Positions 1 to 11,687 of a stretch of DNA of 64,000 nt are shown piece after piece; within the stretch, counting starts at the first letter, position 1, and each line of letters begins with the position of its first letter. The stretch covers positions 4,788,354-4,852,353 of the forward strand of contig CM041198.1 of assembly GCA_023078555.1 (NCBI GenBank), in the 5' to 3' direction. The translations under genes and the position numbers were made by a program. Source of the stretch: Ulva prolifera. Its lineage: Eukaryota; Chlorophyta; Ulvophyceae; Ulvales; Ulvaceae. The notes below the pieces were generated by a model. It ran no database searches. It was not told where the DNA came from and worked only from the letters and a program-made list of their open reading frames with translations.

Positions 1-667
1 CATTGTCATGCGACTGCTGATCGTTGCGCAGCTTGTAACATTGCAGGATGTTATGACCATTTCTGTGACAGTACGCACATGCGCCGTTGGTGTCGGCGAC
101 AGCGTAAGCTTGCTGTCCGGCAGCAGCTTCACGCTTGGCGAGCTTGGCGAGCATGTTCTCGATTATGTCAGCATATGACATCAGCGGCTTGTGAGCTAGC
201 AGGCTCTGAGACCAAGCCGCTAGCTGTGATTCACTCAGTGCAGCCAGGAACAAAAGCACAAATGCCTCTTCCTCAAGCATGGCTGCTATGGCCAACTGAC
301 CACGGAGGTCGTTAGCGCGTGCAATGAATTCCTCAAGGGATTCAGTTGACTCCTTTCTGAAGGAAGTTTGCAATTTCTGAAGTGACATCTTGCGTGCCGC
401 ACTCACGCCTACGAACTGAGCAATCAAGGCAGTCCAGATCTCCTTGGGAGACTTGGCAGGATCTACTACGTGGAGTAGATCGTCACCCACATTCATTGAG
501 ATTGCGAGTCGAGCCTTAGCTTTGACCATGTCCGTCCCACTGTCTTCTGTGATTGCCTTCCAGCAGCCATCGTACAATTGCAGCAGCGGCGTCATGCGCT
601 TGAACCAAGTCACGGCATTCGCAGCCGTAAGCTCGATCCCGAGCTTGAATTGATTGACGTTGCTCAT
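1..667 (-). CDS. copia-like retrotransposon Gag (partial, runs off the left edge)
   Basis: Reading the minus strand from the ATG at 667 gives one open frame to the window edge (222 codons). It starts MSNVNQFKLGIELTAANAV and has the helical, tryptophan-containing body typical of the UBN2/Gag region of Ty1/copia polyproteins (phrases such as KEIWTALIAQFVGV and FRKESTESLEEFIARAND). Near the left edge is a CCHC zinc knuckle, CAYCHRNGHNILQC, spaced C-x2-C-x4-H-x4-C, the nucleic-acid-binding motif of Gag. An LTR lies just upstream (703-961), as expected for a 5' end. Protease, integrase and reverse transcriptase would lie outside the window. The visible part looks whole. Family assignment rests on the knuckle, the UBN2-like body and the LTR. 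Confidence 0.85.
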   Translation of the reverse strand, partial: MSNVNQFKLGIELTAANAVTWFKRMTPLLQLYDGCWKAITEDSGTDMVKAKARLAISMNVGDDLLHVVDPAKSPKEIWTALIAQFVGVSAARKMSLQKLQTSFRKESTESLEEFIARANDLRGQLAIAAMLEEEAFVLLFLAALSESQLAAWSQSLLAHKPLMSYADIIENMLAKLAKREAAAGQQAYAVADTNGACAYCHRNGHNILQCYKLRNDQQSHDN

Positions 668-702
668 TGTTGGCGCAGTGGAGTCGTCAGAAGCTCATAA
701 TC

Positions 703-961
703 TGTCATGACAGGGGGAGCTCAGTGAACACGATTACAGTGTGGGGAGTGACCAGTCAGGATATCACGATGGTAATGGATATCACACCTGTCATGTCAGC
801 GGGAGCTCAGTGAACACGATAGTGTTCACCTGCTACAGTCTACCTATATGCAATCAAATACCCAACTGCCATGACCCTCTGCACAGACCTAATCAGACCT
901 ATGCATGCACATGCATGCCATGCACACAGTGCACTGGACTACACAACAACTTCTCACGACA
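703..961 (-). repeat. 5' LTR of the copia-like element
   Basis: On the minus strand this 259-bp block starts TGTCGTGAGAAG and ends CATGACA, i.e. TG...CA borders. It lies about 35 bp upstream of the Gag ATG. Its start resembles the start of the solo LTR at 11688 (TGTTGAGAGAAG). Both LTRs end in a tandemly duplicated block: here AGCTCAGTGAACACGAT recurs at 717-733 and 804-820, an offset of 87 bp. The right border falls inside the last visible exon of gene A copy 1, so the element inserted into that gene. Confidence 0.7.
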
Positions 962-3017
962 CCATGGTCCACGGCACACAAGTTCCATTAAATAGAAGAC
1001 AGTGCGCACCACATATTCAGTCAGGTGCCGCAATACAAGGACTTCGTGGACGTGCAGATATCCGCTAGAAGGGGCCCGGATTTGGATCACTTCTCGCCCT
1101 CCACCTGTGGATGTTCCCTCACCTGCTTCTGGATCCTTGCTCTTGTGGAAGAAGTCGGCCAGGCCAGCCCCGCGTGAACTCGAGTCCTCTTCGTCGTCAG
1201 CTTGTGAAGGAACGGGCACTTTCCATCTGTGCAACGGATATGTGTTGCGAAAAGACTCGATGGCTGCAGGTGCATTTCTCCCCGAGGCTGTGAGCAGGTG
1301 ATGCATTGGAGTGGCTGAGATTCCTGTATGTAATCTTCTGTCCATCTGATTGGCACAACCTGGGATCACTCTTGTATGGTGTAGAAATGCATACGGCGAG
1401 GACTCTGCGTTGTCTCCCGGAGGTCCCCAATCGATTTTCCTGTCGGGGAGAATGGACAGGTCTGTATCTGGTGGGAGGTGTGCGAATGATGGTACACCAT
1501 TCGACGGGATGTCGCTGAGCGAGGTGTCAATCCGCAAAGTCTCCCCGAAAATAATCTGCAGAGCTCTGATTCCCTGCACATCGATGCGGGCCATCCATGT
1601 CTGGAGTTGGTAAATTGGGTTGCAGCCATGTACCGGTTGTTCTATCAAGGCATTGGAACACTGCGTCATCTGATCCATTTTCATACAGTATGTAATAGTG
1701 GCTGAAAGCGTACCGTTGCACACTTCTCTGAAGCCACCAGACGGACCATGTCTTTATGCAGCGCATCTCTGAAGTCCTTAGCATTCAGGCCGTCTACGAC
1801 TTCCTTCCGCGCCTCGAATATCCCGTCAAGTCCTTTCAGCGTGTCCTCGATTACATCAGCTGGGAAATTCCATGGCTGGTTCGAAAGCAAAGCCTTGATG
1901 CCGCCCTCGACTGGAGGTGTTTTGCCTTCCCCAGGCAATAAGTTGAGCAGCCATGAGAGGAAGAGCAGGTCGAAGGAGGCCCTTACCTTGCGAGCGTTGT
2001 TTGTATTGTGTGATTTTGTGAACTGCTTAAACGCAGCTTTGGCGTGTCTTGCCGCCAGTAGCCTTTTGTGATACGCGCAGAATAGCTTGACATAAGACAA
2101 CACCATCCGCATCATATCTGTCCGCTCTCTGCGACAAGCGAAAGCGACACGCAGGTGGGCAAGGCCTAGTGGAAACTGTAAATACACAGTATGTTGACAT
2201 ACATGATCATGGATACGGCGACAAACGATATACGGTATATTTCGACTGAAGCTCCACAACTCTGGGCAGGTCGGAACTCGGTGGGCGCACCAGTGAGGGG
2301 CTGTCTAGTGCCCAGGCTTGTAGAGCTCTAAGATGTGTACGGATGTTTGCGGACACCGCAGCGCCCGGAAAAATGGACGCGTCCTTCGTGTGAATGGCAG
2401 CGCCGATATGGGTGATGATGTGAAGGAACGCTTCTGGTGTGATACGCGGCATTAACAGTTCGAGGTCGTCAAATAGTTTCTGTTCTGCCTGTAAGCAAGT
2501 CGTCGTCCATAAATGCACAACTCAGATGCGAAAGTCGTGCAAGTAACAACGAGTGCGCGATGCAGCAGCGCGACTTGTAGGTGACCTATCCAGTTAAGTG
2601 GAAGGTCGTACTTTTGGAGCGGCTCTGCTTTCTCTTGTGGTCCGTTTTGAAGTCGTGTTGGATGATCGCGCCTGAGGCTGTCGTCGGTGCAACCATACGG
2701 AAGATGCCAATGTCGCCATGTTCGCCAATCACGGGCAAAGTCCAGACCCAACCTTGTTGATAGGGGACGTACACCACATGGGTGAATACATCCTCGGCAG
2801 TGTCGTCTTGCACTGCTCGCACTCCAGGCACGCAGTATAATCGACCGGTGCCCCGAGCCTCCACTTTGCGAACGAATTTTTGCTGCCGGTCATCCAGGAA
2901 GCTGTCGACGTCCTCATTTTCCTTTTTTGCGAGGCTAATAGCGATTTCTACATCATCAACCAGTACAGATATGGATTGTAATGCACGGATTGCGATGCTT
3001 TGCGTTTCGTCTTCCAT
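962..3017 (-). pseudogene. Gene A copy 1 (A1): accessory gene of a CACTA-like unit, cut by a copia insertion
   Basis: This is a multi-exon minus-strand gene of unknown function with three close relatives in the window (A2, A3, A4). Exon 1 starts at the ATG at 3017 (MEDETQSIAIRALQ...) and holds the shared FVRKV and VVYVPYQ phrases. An exon near 2250-2500 has LLMPRITPEAFLHI. One near 1740-2190 has the best conserved core, SHNTNNARKVRASFDLLFLS. The exon near 1000-1610 has DWGPPGDNAESSPYAF and GRNAPAAI. The acidic and basic C-terminal exons seen in A2-A4 are absent because the copia-like element begins at 961 inside this gene. Splice sites were inferred from homology, so exon ends are approximate. 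No B gene lies upstream. The role is unknown; a nuclear DNA-binding partner of the transposase is an inference. Confidence 0.6.
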
Positions 3018-3237
3018 GACTGCTGGCTACTATACTTGCAAAGGTTCGAGACACGTCAGTGTCGTCGTCAACGCCACATACTGATATTGCTACAGAGCTG
3101 TCCCGGTCTGTCTATTTGAAAGAAGTGCCGACATGTCGGGCGAAGCGCCACTTTCAGCCACTCGCGACGCCCTCATAGCCACATGTCGCGTAGTGTGCGG
3201 CTGGTGCCCATGGCGTTGAAATGTCTAGAGAATGTAC

Positions 3238-3360
3238 CACTGTCCGGGTATTCGATAATGCAAAGACGCATTTTGGTATAAGATAGTATCTATGTGATGA
3301 AGCCCATCTCGGACCGATTTATTTTCACTGTTCGTGTTCGTATGCTTCAGAGTGCCTGTT
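3238..3360 (-). promoter_or_regulatory. Conserved region upstream of A1, matching the region upstream of A4
   Basis: The block starting CCGGGTATTCGATAATGCAA and continuing through a GTGATG segment to CGGACCG closely resembles 58205-58320 upstream of A4, in the same order and at a similar distance (about 200 bp) from the A start codon. Conservation of non-coding sequence between two A copies suggests a promoter or cis-element belonging to the mobile unit. Confidence 0.45.
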
Positions 3361-4975
3361 GGTTGACTCTGTGATGCAAGTGTGCACTCACTATCCGGCT
3401 CCGGAGGCGATTTAGCTGCTTCACAGCAAGGAGCACCAATGTGCATGCCAGGCGAGAATCCAATAAGTCATGTACTGCTGTTGATGGCGTCATCGGACGC
3501 AATCCAGGCCTGGCTTCACACACCGTCGCTAAGGCACGCAGTCACATGCCCAGATTACAAGATCTGTAAAAGCCAAAGAGACATTCATTCGCACATACAA
3601 CAACAGGTGTGACAGTCCGCCTGCTTGGTCATCAATGTGACTGTGGGCTGTTTCTCTTTGAGGCGATCAGTCTGTCTGCATGGAGACGATAATAGGTTGG
3701 TATTCATCGGCATCAATATGCGACGTGGTGTTGTCCAGGTGGTGGCACTTGGCGGAGAGAACAGCTATGATTTCAGAGGCCGTGGATGCGTCACTCGTTG
3801 GCGGTTGCCAGTGATGGGGGTAATACAAGCACAGAAGCTACGCGAAAGTGGCGCACAGGTCGGTGCGCCACGAAGGTGATCCAATGAAACGCGATCAGGT
3901 CAAAGTGGCTCCAGAGCCTGTAAACGTCCGCTGTTGCTTGTAGTGGATAGAACATTGTGTTTATGTACACATGGCGTTGATCCGTAATGAATCGGAGGAG
4001 CTTACGATGAACTGTGCGTGTCGCCAATACAACACTATCTCATGACGCGCAGGCGGATACGGGCTGCTCGGGCCTACGTTTCCGCAAGAAACGCGACGAG
4101 AAGCTCAATTGTATAACAGGTTGTGGCTCTGTGTCGATCAATGTCGCCTATCGTGTAGCTCAGGTCATCGTTCCGCCACTTACCCGCTTGGGTTTGCTTG
4201 CACCACTCTGGCGCCCTCGTGGTTAGACAACCATAGACATGCTGTGGCGTTCGTACAATGCATACATTAGGTTGTTGATGCATCTGTGTTGATCGGTAGC
4301 TGTTGCCGCTGTGTAGCGAAGGCTTGCGGTTGTATATGCGCGGGCATCGGCATGTGCAACGTGTCTGGTCTCTGGCGCAAGGCCATGTTTTGGGCTCCCA
4401 AACAGCGAACCATGACACTCAGTTGAGTGACTTCCATCACTTAGAGCTCTACTCTAGCCGCAGGTGTGACCCGCTGCCCAGTACTTGATTACCGGTGGGG
4501 TATGCGTGTGCCCTTCAGCCTTGGCTCCGTGCCAATGTTAAGGACCGCACAGCCGCTGGACAACTGTACGCCGTCGTTTAAAATATATTACAGTAATGGA
4601 CACCACTGGAGTGCTGTCTGACGTACCGGCGTGCATTCCCTGTGCCTCGTTTATTCCGAAACATGCTGTACGCATCACCGGACACGATAGCTGCGCGAGG
4701 CAACCATCGCCCGCCGACGGCTGAATAAAACGCTTTTAGCTTCAATGGCACCCTCCCAGCTTCTGGAACTTATGGAGAGTATCAAGCCGTCATCCCACTG
4801 CGCCGGCTCTTCAATCGGGAAGTTTAAATAGCTCCGGCGTGCGTCTCTGACCCCCTACAAGCGTAACGTGCGGTAGTGGATGTTGATTATACATATTAAT
4901 ACAGTGTCTCGTGTCATTGAAGTCCTTTCTGGTGAAGTTTCTGACTAGCTCACTGTTCCGTGGCACACCTAAAAA
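3361..4975. other. Unassigned spacer upstream of A1
   Basis: No open frame here has recognisable protein character, and no repeat or RNA gene was seen. By analogy with the A4 and A3 units, a B transposase should lie here, but no B phrases were found in any frame. Confidence 0.4.
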
Positions 4976-5035
4976 TGCAGCCCCTCCTCCCGGGGGTTGT
5001 CTCACCCGGTGGGAGCACCCGGCCGGGTGTGCCAA
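4976..5035. repeat. Terminus-like motif cluster downstream of A2
   Basis: A short run rich in GGGTG/CACCC words: CTCACCCGGTGGGAGCACCC followed by GGCCGGGTGTGCC, partly self-complementary. It sits about 265 bp beyond the A2 stop. Similar clusters lie downstream of A3 and A4, so it is a candidate 3' end of the A2 unit. Confidence 0.35.
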
Positions 5036-5160
5036 GCTGTCAGGATGCGCTCACGAAGTGTGCCATACATCACAGAAGCCGATAAAAACAAATCCAGAAT
5101 GGCAGAATGCTGCTTGTTTCCTCACTGCGATGGTACGTATGTTTTTTATTACATCTGGCC

Positions 5161-5236
5161 ATTGGTGCTGGCACCCATCATTGGTGCTGGCACCCATCAC
5201 TGGTGCAGGCACCCATCACTGGTGCAGGCACCCATC
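5161..5236. repeat. Four direct 19-bp repeats just downstream of A2
   Basis: Four tandem copies of a 19-bp unit, two ATTGGTGCTGGCACCCATC and two ACTGGTGCAGGCACCCATC. Each unit contains the small inverted pair GGTGC/GCACC. The array starts 64 bp past the A2 stop codon. CACTGGTGC also recurs downstream of A4 (near 54795 and 54841). Subterminal arrays of short words are where CACTA accessory proteins bind in known elements; binding here is an inference. Confidence 0.6.
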
Positions 5237-5299
5237 CCCCTCCATCATGAACAGGCTGACACCTTGCCGGTGGCATCAACACATCAACACATTGAACTA

Positions 5300-8104
5300 T
5301 CATTTTGCAGCCAGTCTGGTGCTCGGTTGCTTCCTGCGTTGTGATGCTCGCCTCTTGAGACCTCCTGGAGCAGGATGTGTCCCCTGTGTTGTGTCAGCCT
5401 CCTCCTCATCCTCGGTTCCCTCGGGATCCTGCACAGGTCGATACTGTCTTTGACTAAAATGCACGCACACAGTGTCCGGGGCAGTTGCAGCATGTGGCAC
5501 AAACACATGTCTCTGTAGACATACATCTCGTTCCATAGCTAACATGGCTCAGCATAGACTTACCTTGGGGGACAGCTTCGTTTTGGGACGGCTTGTTGTC
5601 CTACGCCTCTTCGAAGGGCCTGTCTCAGCTGCGTCTCCAGGTGCCATTGTCAAAAGAAGCTGCGTTTGTCCACTTGTCTCTGTCACCTGGAAACGTGATG
5701 ACGTGGGTGTGATTGTCCATGTACAGTATGCTCATGTCACATTAATCTAGCAACATGTTTTGACTAAAAGGTGACACAATGTCTCAAGCTTGAGGACTAG
5801 GAAGACTCACCGCGTTGCAGATCTCAGTTGTAGTGGCAATCTCTGTTTCTTCGGGCACGCCGGGCACTCGTTGCTCCTGAGCATCTGACGCACTTGCTTT
5901 GTTGTTGGATGGCCCTGCACGCGACGAACTGTGACCAGACTTGCGAGATACGCCTGTCCTTTGCTGTCTTCGCTCTGATCTGGCTTGTTCTTGTGCTTCA
6001 AGCTGGCGTCTTGCATCTGCCGACTCATCTTCGTCGTCAGAGGAGAACTCATTGTCGGTCGTGATAGCTTGTTGTCATCAGCTACCACTTGAACCTCAGG
6101 TTCGGGCTTCTGCGGTGTGACACACCGCATTGTATCGACAAAGTGTTTCAGTGCCAGCGGCGGTGGCTTGCCATAAATTTTGAATAGATCCTCCTGTAAT
6201 AAGCCACAATGACACATCATCGATGCACATGAAGTTGCTCATAACGGATAATGTCCACACATTTCTCGCTGTAGCGCACCACATACTCCAACAATGGTTC
6301 TAGTAGGAGCACTCCCTGGACATGCAGGTTGCCACATGAAGGCCCTGGGAAAGGCACATCATCGACTTCAGCTGCTGATGGCGTGCTCCCTGATCCGTCA
6401 TCACCTTCCGTAACCTCGGATTCTGCGGATACATGAAAAAAGTCTGACAGGTTGCCTGGTTTGGGGGAATCTGGTGAATCATCTTCACGGTCCGGCACTG
6501 GCACCTTCCATTCGAGCAGGGGCCGGAGCTTTGAAAAAACGGCCATGGCCGCAGGAGCATTTTTTCCCGAGGGAGTAAGAAGTTGTGAAAGATTGCGGGT
6601 CTCCGTTGACTGGCGCAGCCGTCGGTCCTTCTGCTCGCATGGACGAGGGAGGTATCTGTCTTCGCAGCTGAAGGCCAACGGCGAAGCCTCGCTGGGATCC
6701 CCGGATGTGTCCCAGTCTGCACCCCAATCTATTACATCTGCCAAGTTCAGCTCAGGCGGTAGATGGGCAAAAGACGGCACACCGTTTTCAGTTGCGGTCT
6801 GCAGTGTATTGTCATTCTTGAAGGTCTTCGCAAATTCAATTTGCAGGGCCCGCACTCCCTACAAACGTCCCTGCTGGAGGTCACAGGCCTCCGGGGTTGA
6901 GTACTCCATTGTGATGTAGTTGTGTCAGCATGTACATTTGTAAGGGTACTTGTATACATCATCGGTACATACCGTTTCTACGTTTTTAGCTTTCACTAGG
7001 TCAGCAATGTCTTTGCGTAGGGCGTCTCTGAACAGTTTCGAGATCAAGCCTGGAACGGCTTCCTTCCTCTGCTCGAAAATGCCCCCGAGACCTGTCAATG
7101 TGTCGTTCACCACATCCTCACCGAAACTCCAGGGGGCTTCCGCCAAGAGCTTGCTGAGTTCGCCGGTCTTGTTCTTGTTGAACAGCCAAGACAAGAACAG
7201 CACATCGAATGCAGCTCTAACCTTGCGTGCATTATTGGTGTTGTGACTCTTGGTGAAATGCCTGAAAACAGCTTTGGCGAGCCTCGCTGCCAGCGGTGGT
7301 GTTTGGCAGCGAAACGCTTGATGTATGAAAGCATCATCATCAGCACTTCTGTGCGCTCTATCCGAAAGCTAAATGCCGTCCGCGGTTGATCAAGGCCTTC
7401 TAGGCTCTACAAACTGGTGTTTCTAAGATTACAAACACGTTCCATTGCATGTACATTCGTCGCAGAAGGTACTGTGCATACAAGGCGCCGAGTGGGCTTG
7501 TGCGAAGCGACATTGTTCGAAAATCAGTGGATCGGTCAACGCACCAATGTCACACAGTCCCTGGCCCAACCGAGCTTGCCTCTTAGTTGCTTGCGAATGA
7601 GTTGGGACACGACCGCGCCAGTGAAAAGAGAAGCTCCGAGTCTATGGATGTCTGCTCCCAAGTACACACTGATATGGATGAAGCTTCCATCGAAACTCGC
7701 GGCGTGTAAAGTTTGAGATCTCTCAATAATTTCTTTTCTGCCTACATGCGGCTGGGTTGAGATGGCTCGGTCTAGGCGAATTCGAATGGACAAATAACAA
7801 CAACAGAGACTCCCGAGGCAGTGGATGCCAACGCCATTAGGTTGACCAATCGTACCTTTGTGGGATCGCGGTATGTCTTCTTGCCATTTTTACTTCCCGC
7901 CTTTGGCGCAACGTGGGTCGGGACGCGAGAGTTTGGCAACTCCATCCGCATGACTCCAACGAGCCCCTTCTTTCCTGCAGTCGCCAGTTTCCACACCTCG
8001 TCTTTTTGATAAGCTACATACACCACGTCCACAAAAATCGCCTCTGATGTGTCCGCGTCAAGGCCAGCAATGCCTGGAACGTAGAAGAAGCGTTGTGTCA
8101 CTAG
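5300..8104 (-). pseudogene. Gene A copy 2 (A2), N-terminally truncated
   Basis: Minus-strand relative of A1. It begins mid-exon 1 (FFYVPGIAGLDADTSEAIF) next to a G-rich stretch at 8104-8128, so the start codon and first ~60 residues are missing. The MPR-x-TPEAF exon near 7540-7790 is decayed and shifted out of frame. The core (FTKSHNTNNARKVRAAFDVL) lies near 7100-7260. The DWGADWDTSGDPSEASPLAF exon spans about 6220-6850. Then come an exon with LLQEDLFKIYGKPPPLALKH, a short exon near 5560-5690 with PSKRRRTTSRPKTK and GT-AG borders, and a last exon ending at 5300 with an acidic run (EGTEDEEEAD) and a basic tail (LKRRASQRRKQPSTRLAAK). The acidic-basic end suggests a nuclear protein. Function is otherwise unknown. 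Confidence 0.6.
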
Positions 8105-8265
8105 GGAAAGGGGGGGGTTGGGGGACGGGCACATCCATCATGGATACACAGGTTCCACGCAGATTTGCGCAAATCCACGCAGGAGGCTAGCGCCCCACAG
8201 GGTCACCCCGGAGCGGTTGGGAATCCATGCTGGACTGCTTCACAGCGTGCCTTGGAATGCTATTG

Positions 8266-8955
8266 GACCACGTTGGCGTGGCGGCTCTCTCGTGCCAACA
8301 TGGCCCCACTGTAGCCATAGCGGACTACATCATCACCAAGGTGGCACTGCGTCTGGGCCATTGTGCGTGCAACATGCATTTGGAACCATTATGGGCAAAT
8401 GGAAACTCCACTATGGTGAGGGTGAGTTGTGCAACGGTGTGCATTACCTGAAATAGCCACGGTGGTGAGCGGCTTTGACCATCATGGCGCTGACTTGAGG
8501 CCAGGCCACGCCATGGGGCTCAGCTCTCACCATCATGGCAGCACCAGTGGCCACTGTGCGTACAACATGTAATTGTAACCATTATGGGTATTTGAAAACT
8601 CTACCATGGTGAGCATGACATGTACAATGGTGCGTGTACCTCAAACATCCACGGTGGTGCACATCTCTGACCATTGTGGGACTGCATTGAGGCCAGGGCA
8701 CGGCAATGAGTGCAGTTCTCACCGTCGTGGCAGCACCTGCGGCCACTGTGCTCACGACATGTTATTGGAACCACGATGGGCACTTGCAAACTCTACTTTG
8801 GTAAGGGTGACCTCTGCAATGGTGTGCGTTACCTCAACAGCCACAGTGGTGAGCAGCTCAGACCACCATGGCACAGCATTGAGGCCAGGCCACGGCATGG
8901 GTTCAGCTCTCACCATCGTGGCAGCACCAGTGGCTGGAAAGACACAGCTGTGAGC
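8266..8955. repeat. Tandem repeat, about 192-bp period, roughly 3.5 copies
   Basis: Units start near 8266, 8456, 8649 and 8840 with CCACGGTGGTGAGC-like sequence. They share ordered blocks such as TGAGGCCAGG, CTCTCACC, GGCAGCACC and CCACTGTGC. Divergence between units is moderate. Open frames across it follow the repeat and are not gene-like. The array abuts the truncated start of A2. Confidence 0.75.
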
Positions 8956-11139
8956 AGCTGTCACGATCATGTAACCTTTAGGATGCCTCCCCTTTGGTGG
9001 CAAACATTGACCACAGAGCGAAGTACTCCAAGCACTTGCTTGCTTGCGAAGCAAGACTGCTGCGGTGGACGGGAGGCTCACGCCGCCAAGAGCACATGAC
9101 AAAAGTCTGTTGAAACAGTCCACAAGGTACTCCATGCTGCAGTTAATGTGCTAGAAAAGGCCCCATGGACGGCAAGCATTCTGATACGCCATGAGGCATC
9201 GATTCGGTACGAAGCCAAAAATGCAGCTAGTAGCAGTTAGGTTGCGTGCAGCTCAAGTGTCCACTGAGACTGTTGCGACTTGCAAAGCTACCGAGCTACA
9301 GCGATCAAACCATGCAGTCAACACAAACAACGTATCTGAAGGTGTCGGTGCCGTCGCACTCGCCTGCGTTACGCACGCATTCATCGGCGCAGATTGAACC
9401 ATGTCAGTCGATGTTGCAAAGAAGATGACTTAAAGGTGATTGCTGATATTGCTTGAGCGGCATAGCTTGCGCGCATTGACGGAGGTATTGACGGGCAACA
9501 GCACAGCCGTCTTGTTGAAAACGTGGACACGATGGTCCATGACACGCATGCCGAAGTCGTGTGTTCACCAAACGATAAAACCAAGTGTCTGCTTGTTTAG
9601 CATTTCAATGAGCTATAGTCGAGTGATTTGATTGGCGTAATGACCAATGCCTGGAGCACGATCGCATGGCAAATGCTCTGGAAGTGTGCATGAAATGCTT
9701 TTTTCCTGATCAGGTCAGCTTGTACTAACAAATGCGTAAACACTATGACATTGCCACAGGGGCTCCACTTGACTACAGTCCAGACATATCCGCTGTCCAT
9801 GCCAAGGCTGCGGCTCACCGACGCCACGGTCGCGGGAGATGCAAGCAAATGTATGTGCCTGCAGCGTTCACCTCTTCGCCAGAGCACCGTGACGCTGCTG
9901 CACTGTCGATGTGCTGTTGTGACTGGCTTCGAGTGGCATTGCTTTCTGTTTTTAGTTCGACCATTTTGCTCTTCCTGTACGCGCATGCCGTAAGCAGGCG
10001 TTTTGTTTCCAGAGCCAGGCGCGTACGTGCTGCGGCGGCTTCGTCCCGGCATGTACATCTGGCCGAGTTCACTACTTGCGTGAGTCGACCGTGCCTTTCG
10101 ATCAGACGAGATCAGAATGACTGGTACGGCGTAGCTGCGCGTACCGCCGTGGATGCTGATCGAAGGACGCCTGGACAAGGATAAACCTCGGCTGACAAAT
10201 ACAATCAGGATGGTGCACGCTGAAGTGCCGATGTGCTCAGCATTTCTTCTGGTGTGTTTCGTGTTCCCCAGCCTAGCGATCACATCTGCTTCACAGCTGA
10301 CCGAGCTTGGGAGGTGCAGGGCGTCACGTCGTGCGGAGCTCCAAGTCTGATCTATGCAACATTGCATCTGAGCTGCATGACTGAAATTTTGTGTCAATTG
10401 GCAAGAGGCCGTGACATCATCATTCTCAGACGTAGCTGCAGTGTTTCATACCTCAAATACGTCCCAGGGCAACCTGGAGACAAAATTGTAGCATTGCTGC
10501 TGATGACTTTCAAAGTTGGTATGGCCGCAGTGCCACGTACAGTCATATGTAAACGAATGTGGCAAGCGAGCTGATGGCATGCTGATGTGAAGTGTTCTGT
10601 TGTACTGATGTTTGACTCTGGATGTCACCCTCACCTGCCACCGCAGTCTTTCTAGTACATGGATCAATGAAAATGGCACTGGTGATGAGTAGCCTGACAC
10701 GTGGCTGTGTTCCCCCACCACATCTCCCTGTCCATGGCCCCTCAGCTCCAGAGGCCATGGTCGTGACAAGTGACAGTGACATGATAGCATCGTAACCTGG
10801 GTCGAGGCATGGGGTCATGCCATTGTCAGGCTTCTTAGGTGGTGATGCTGGTGTTTGCCTACATCGGGTCACGGTTGCGTCCACACCAGCGGCTATGAAG
10901 GACCCACCCCAAGTCCGAGAAAAAAGCATGTCGGTGGTCCTTACTCTTGTTGTACTTGCATTGAAAAGACATTTTTTTCTTGGGATGGGTGCGCCATCAA
11001 CTGTGCAAATGGAGTTGGTGTGGCTGCATGTGTCAAATCACAGGCACGAGCAGAACGCAGCAAGTCTCTACAGCTACTACACATTCTAATGCTCTATCCT
11101 TTCATGCTGCTTCAGTACACTGCAAACACAAACGCGGCC
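8956..11139. other. Unassigned region
   Basis: Overlapping open frames on both strands (for example 9732-10184 plus and 9597-10397 minus) lack homology to anything recognised and overlap one another, so none is called. A helical, charged minus-strand stretch near 9815-10072 is the only one with protein-like composition. No RNA gene or repeat was seen. Confidence 0.35.
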
Positions 11140-11687
11140 AGCTACAATTCTGCACAGCTTTGTAGCTGCATCGAGTTTTGACATTCTGCAAAGCCATGCT
11201 GCTCCCTGACAATATTTATAGCAGGGAATGATCCTCATCAGGGCCTGATCGCTGCGGGAGGGCTGCCTCAGATCATTGCTACTGACTGCTGAGCACCTGG
11301 AACTGCCACAATTGTGTTACAAGCCTGGAAAGCACATGCAAGGCATCAGGGCAGGACTGATTCAAGCCTACCCCAGCTATCTCACATTCATATGGCATAG
11401 TCTGTTCAAGTTTGGCTTGATTTGATTCACCCTACACTTGTCTGTGGCAATGTGTGACTCTGCGCATGAGGAGAGTATTCGGAAAACGCAAACAGCTGCA
11501 ATTCTGCACAGCTTCGTAGCCGCATCGAACTTTGACATTCTGAAAGTTCATGCTGCTTCCTGACCATATTTATAGCAGGGAATGATCCTCAACAGGGCCT
11601 GATCGCTGCGGGAGGGCTGCCTCAGAACATTGCTACTGGCTGCTGAGCACCTGGAACTGCCACAATTGTGGTGCAAGCCTGGAAAGC

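Noticed and set aside
899-961. Extension of A1 coding sequence below 962
   Set aside because: The frame stays open by chance into the LTR; similarity to other A copies stops at the LTR border.
5161-5236. CRISPR-like array
   Set aside because: The 19-bp units are directly adjacent with no unique spacers, and the sequence is eukaryotic.
8606-9135. Open frames across the 192-bp repeat
   Set aside because: They follow the repeat periodicity and have the composition of translated repeats.
9597-10397. 266-codon minus-strand protein
   Set aside because: It overlaps open frames of similar length on the other strand, has no recognisable motif and no splice support.
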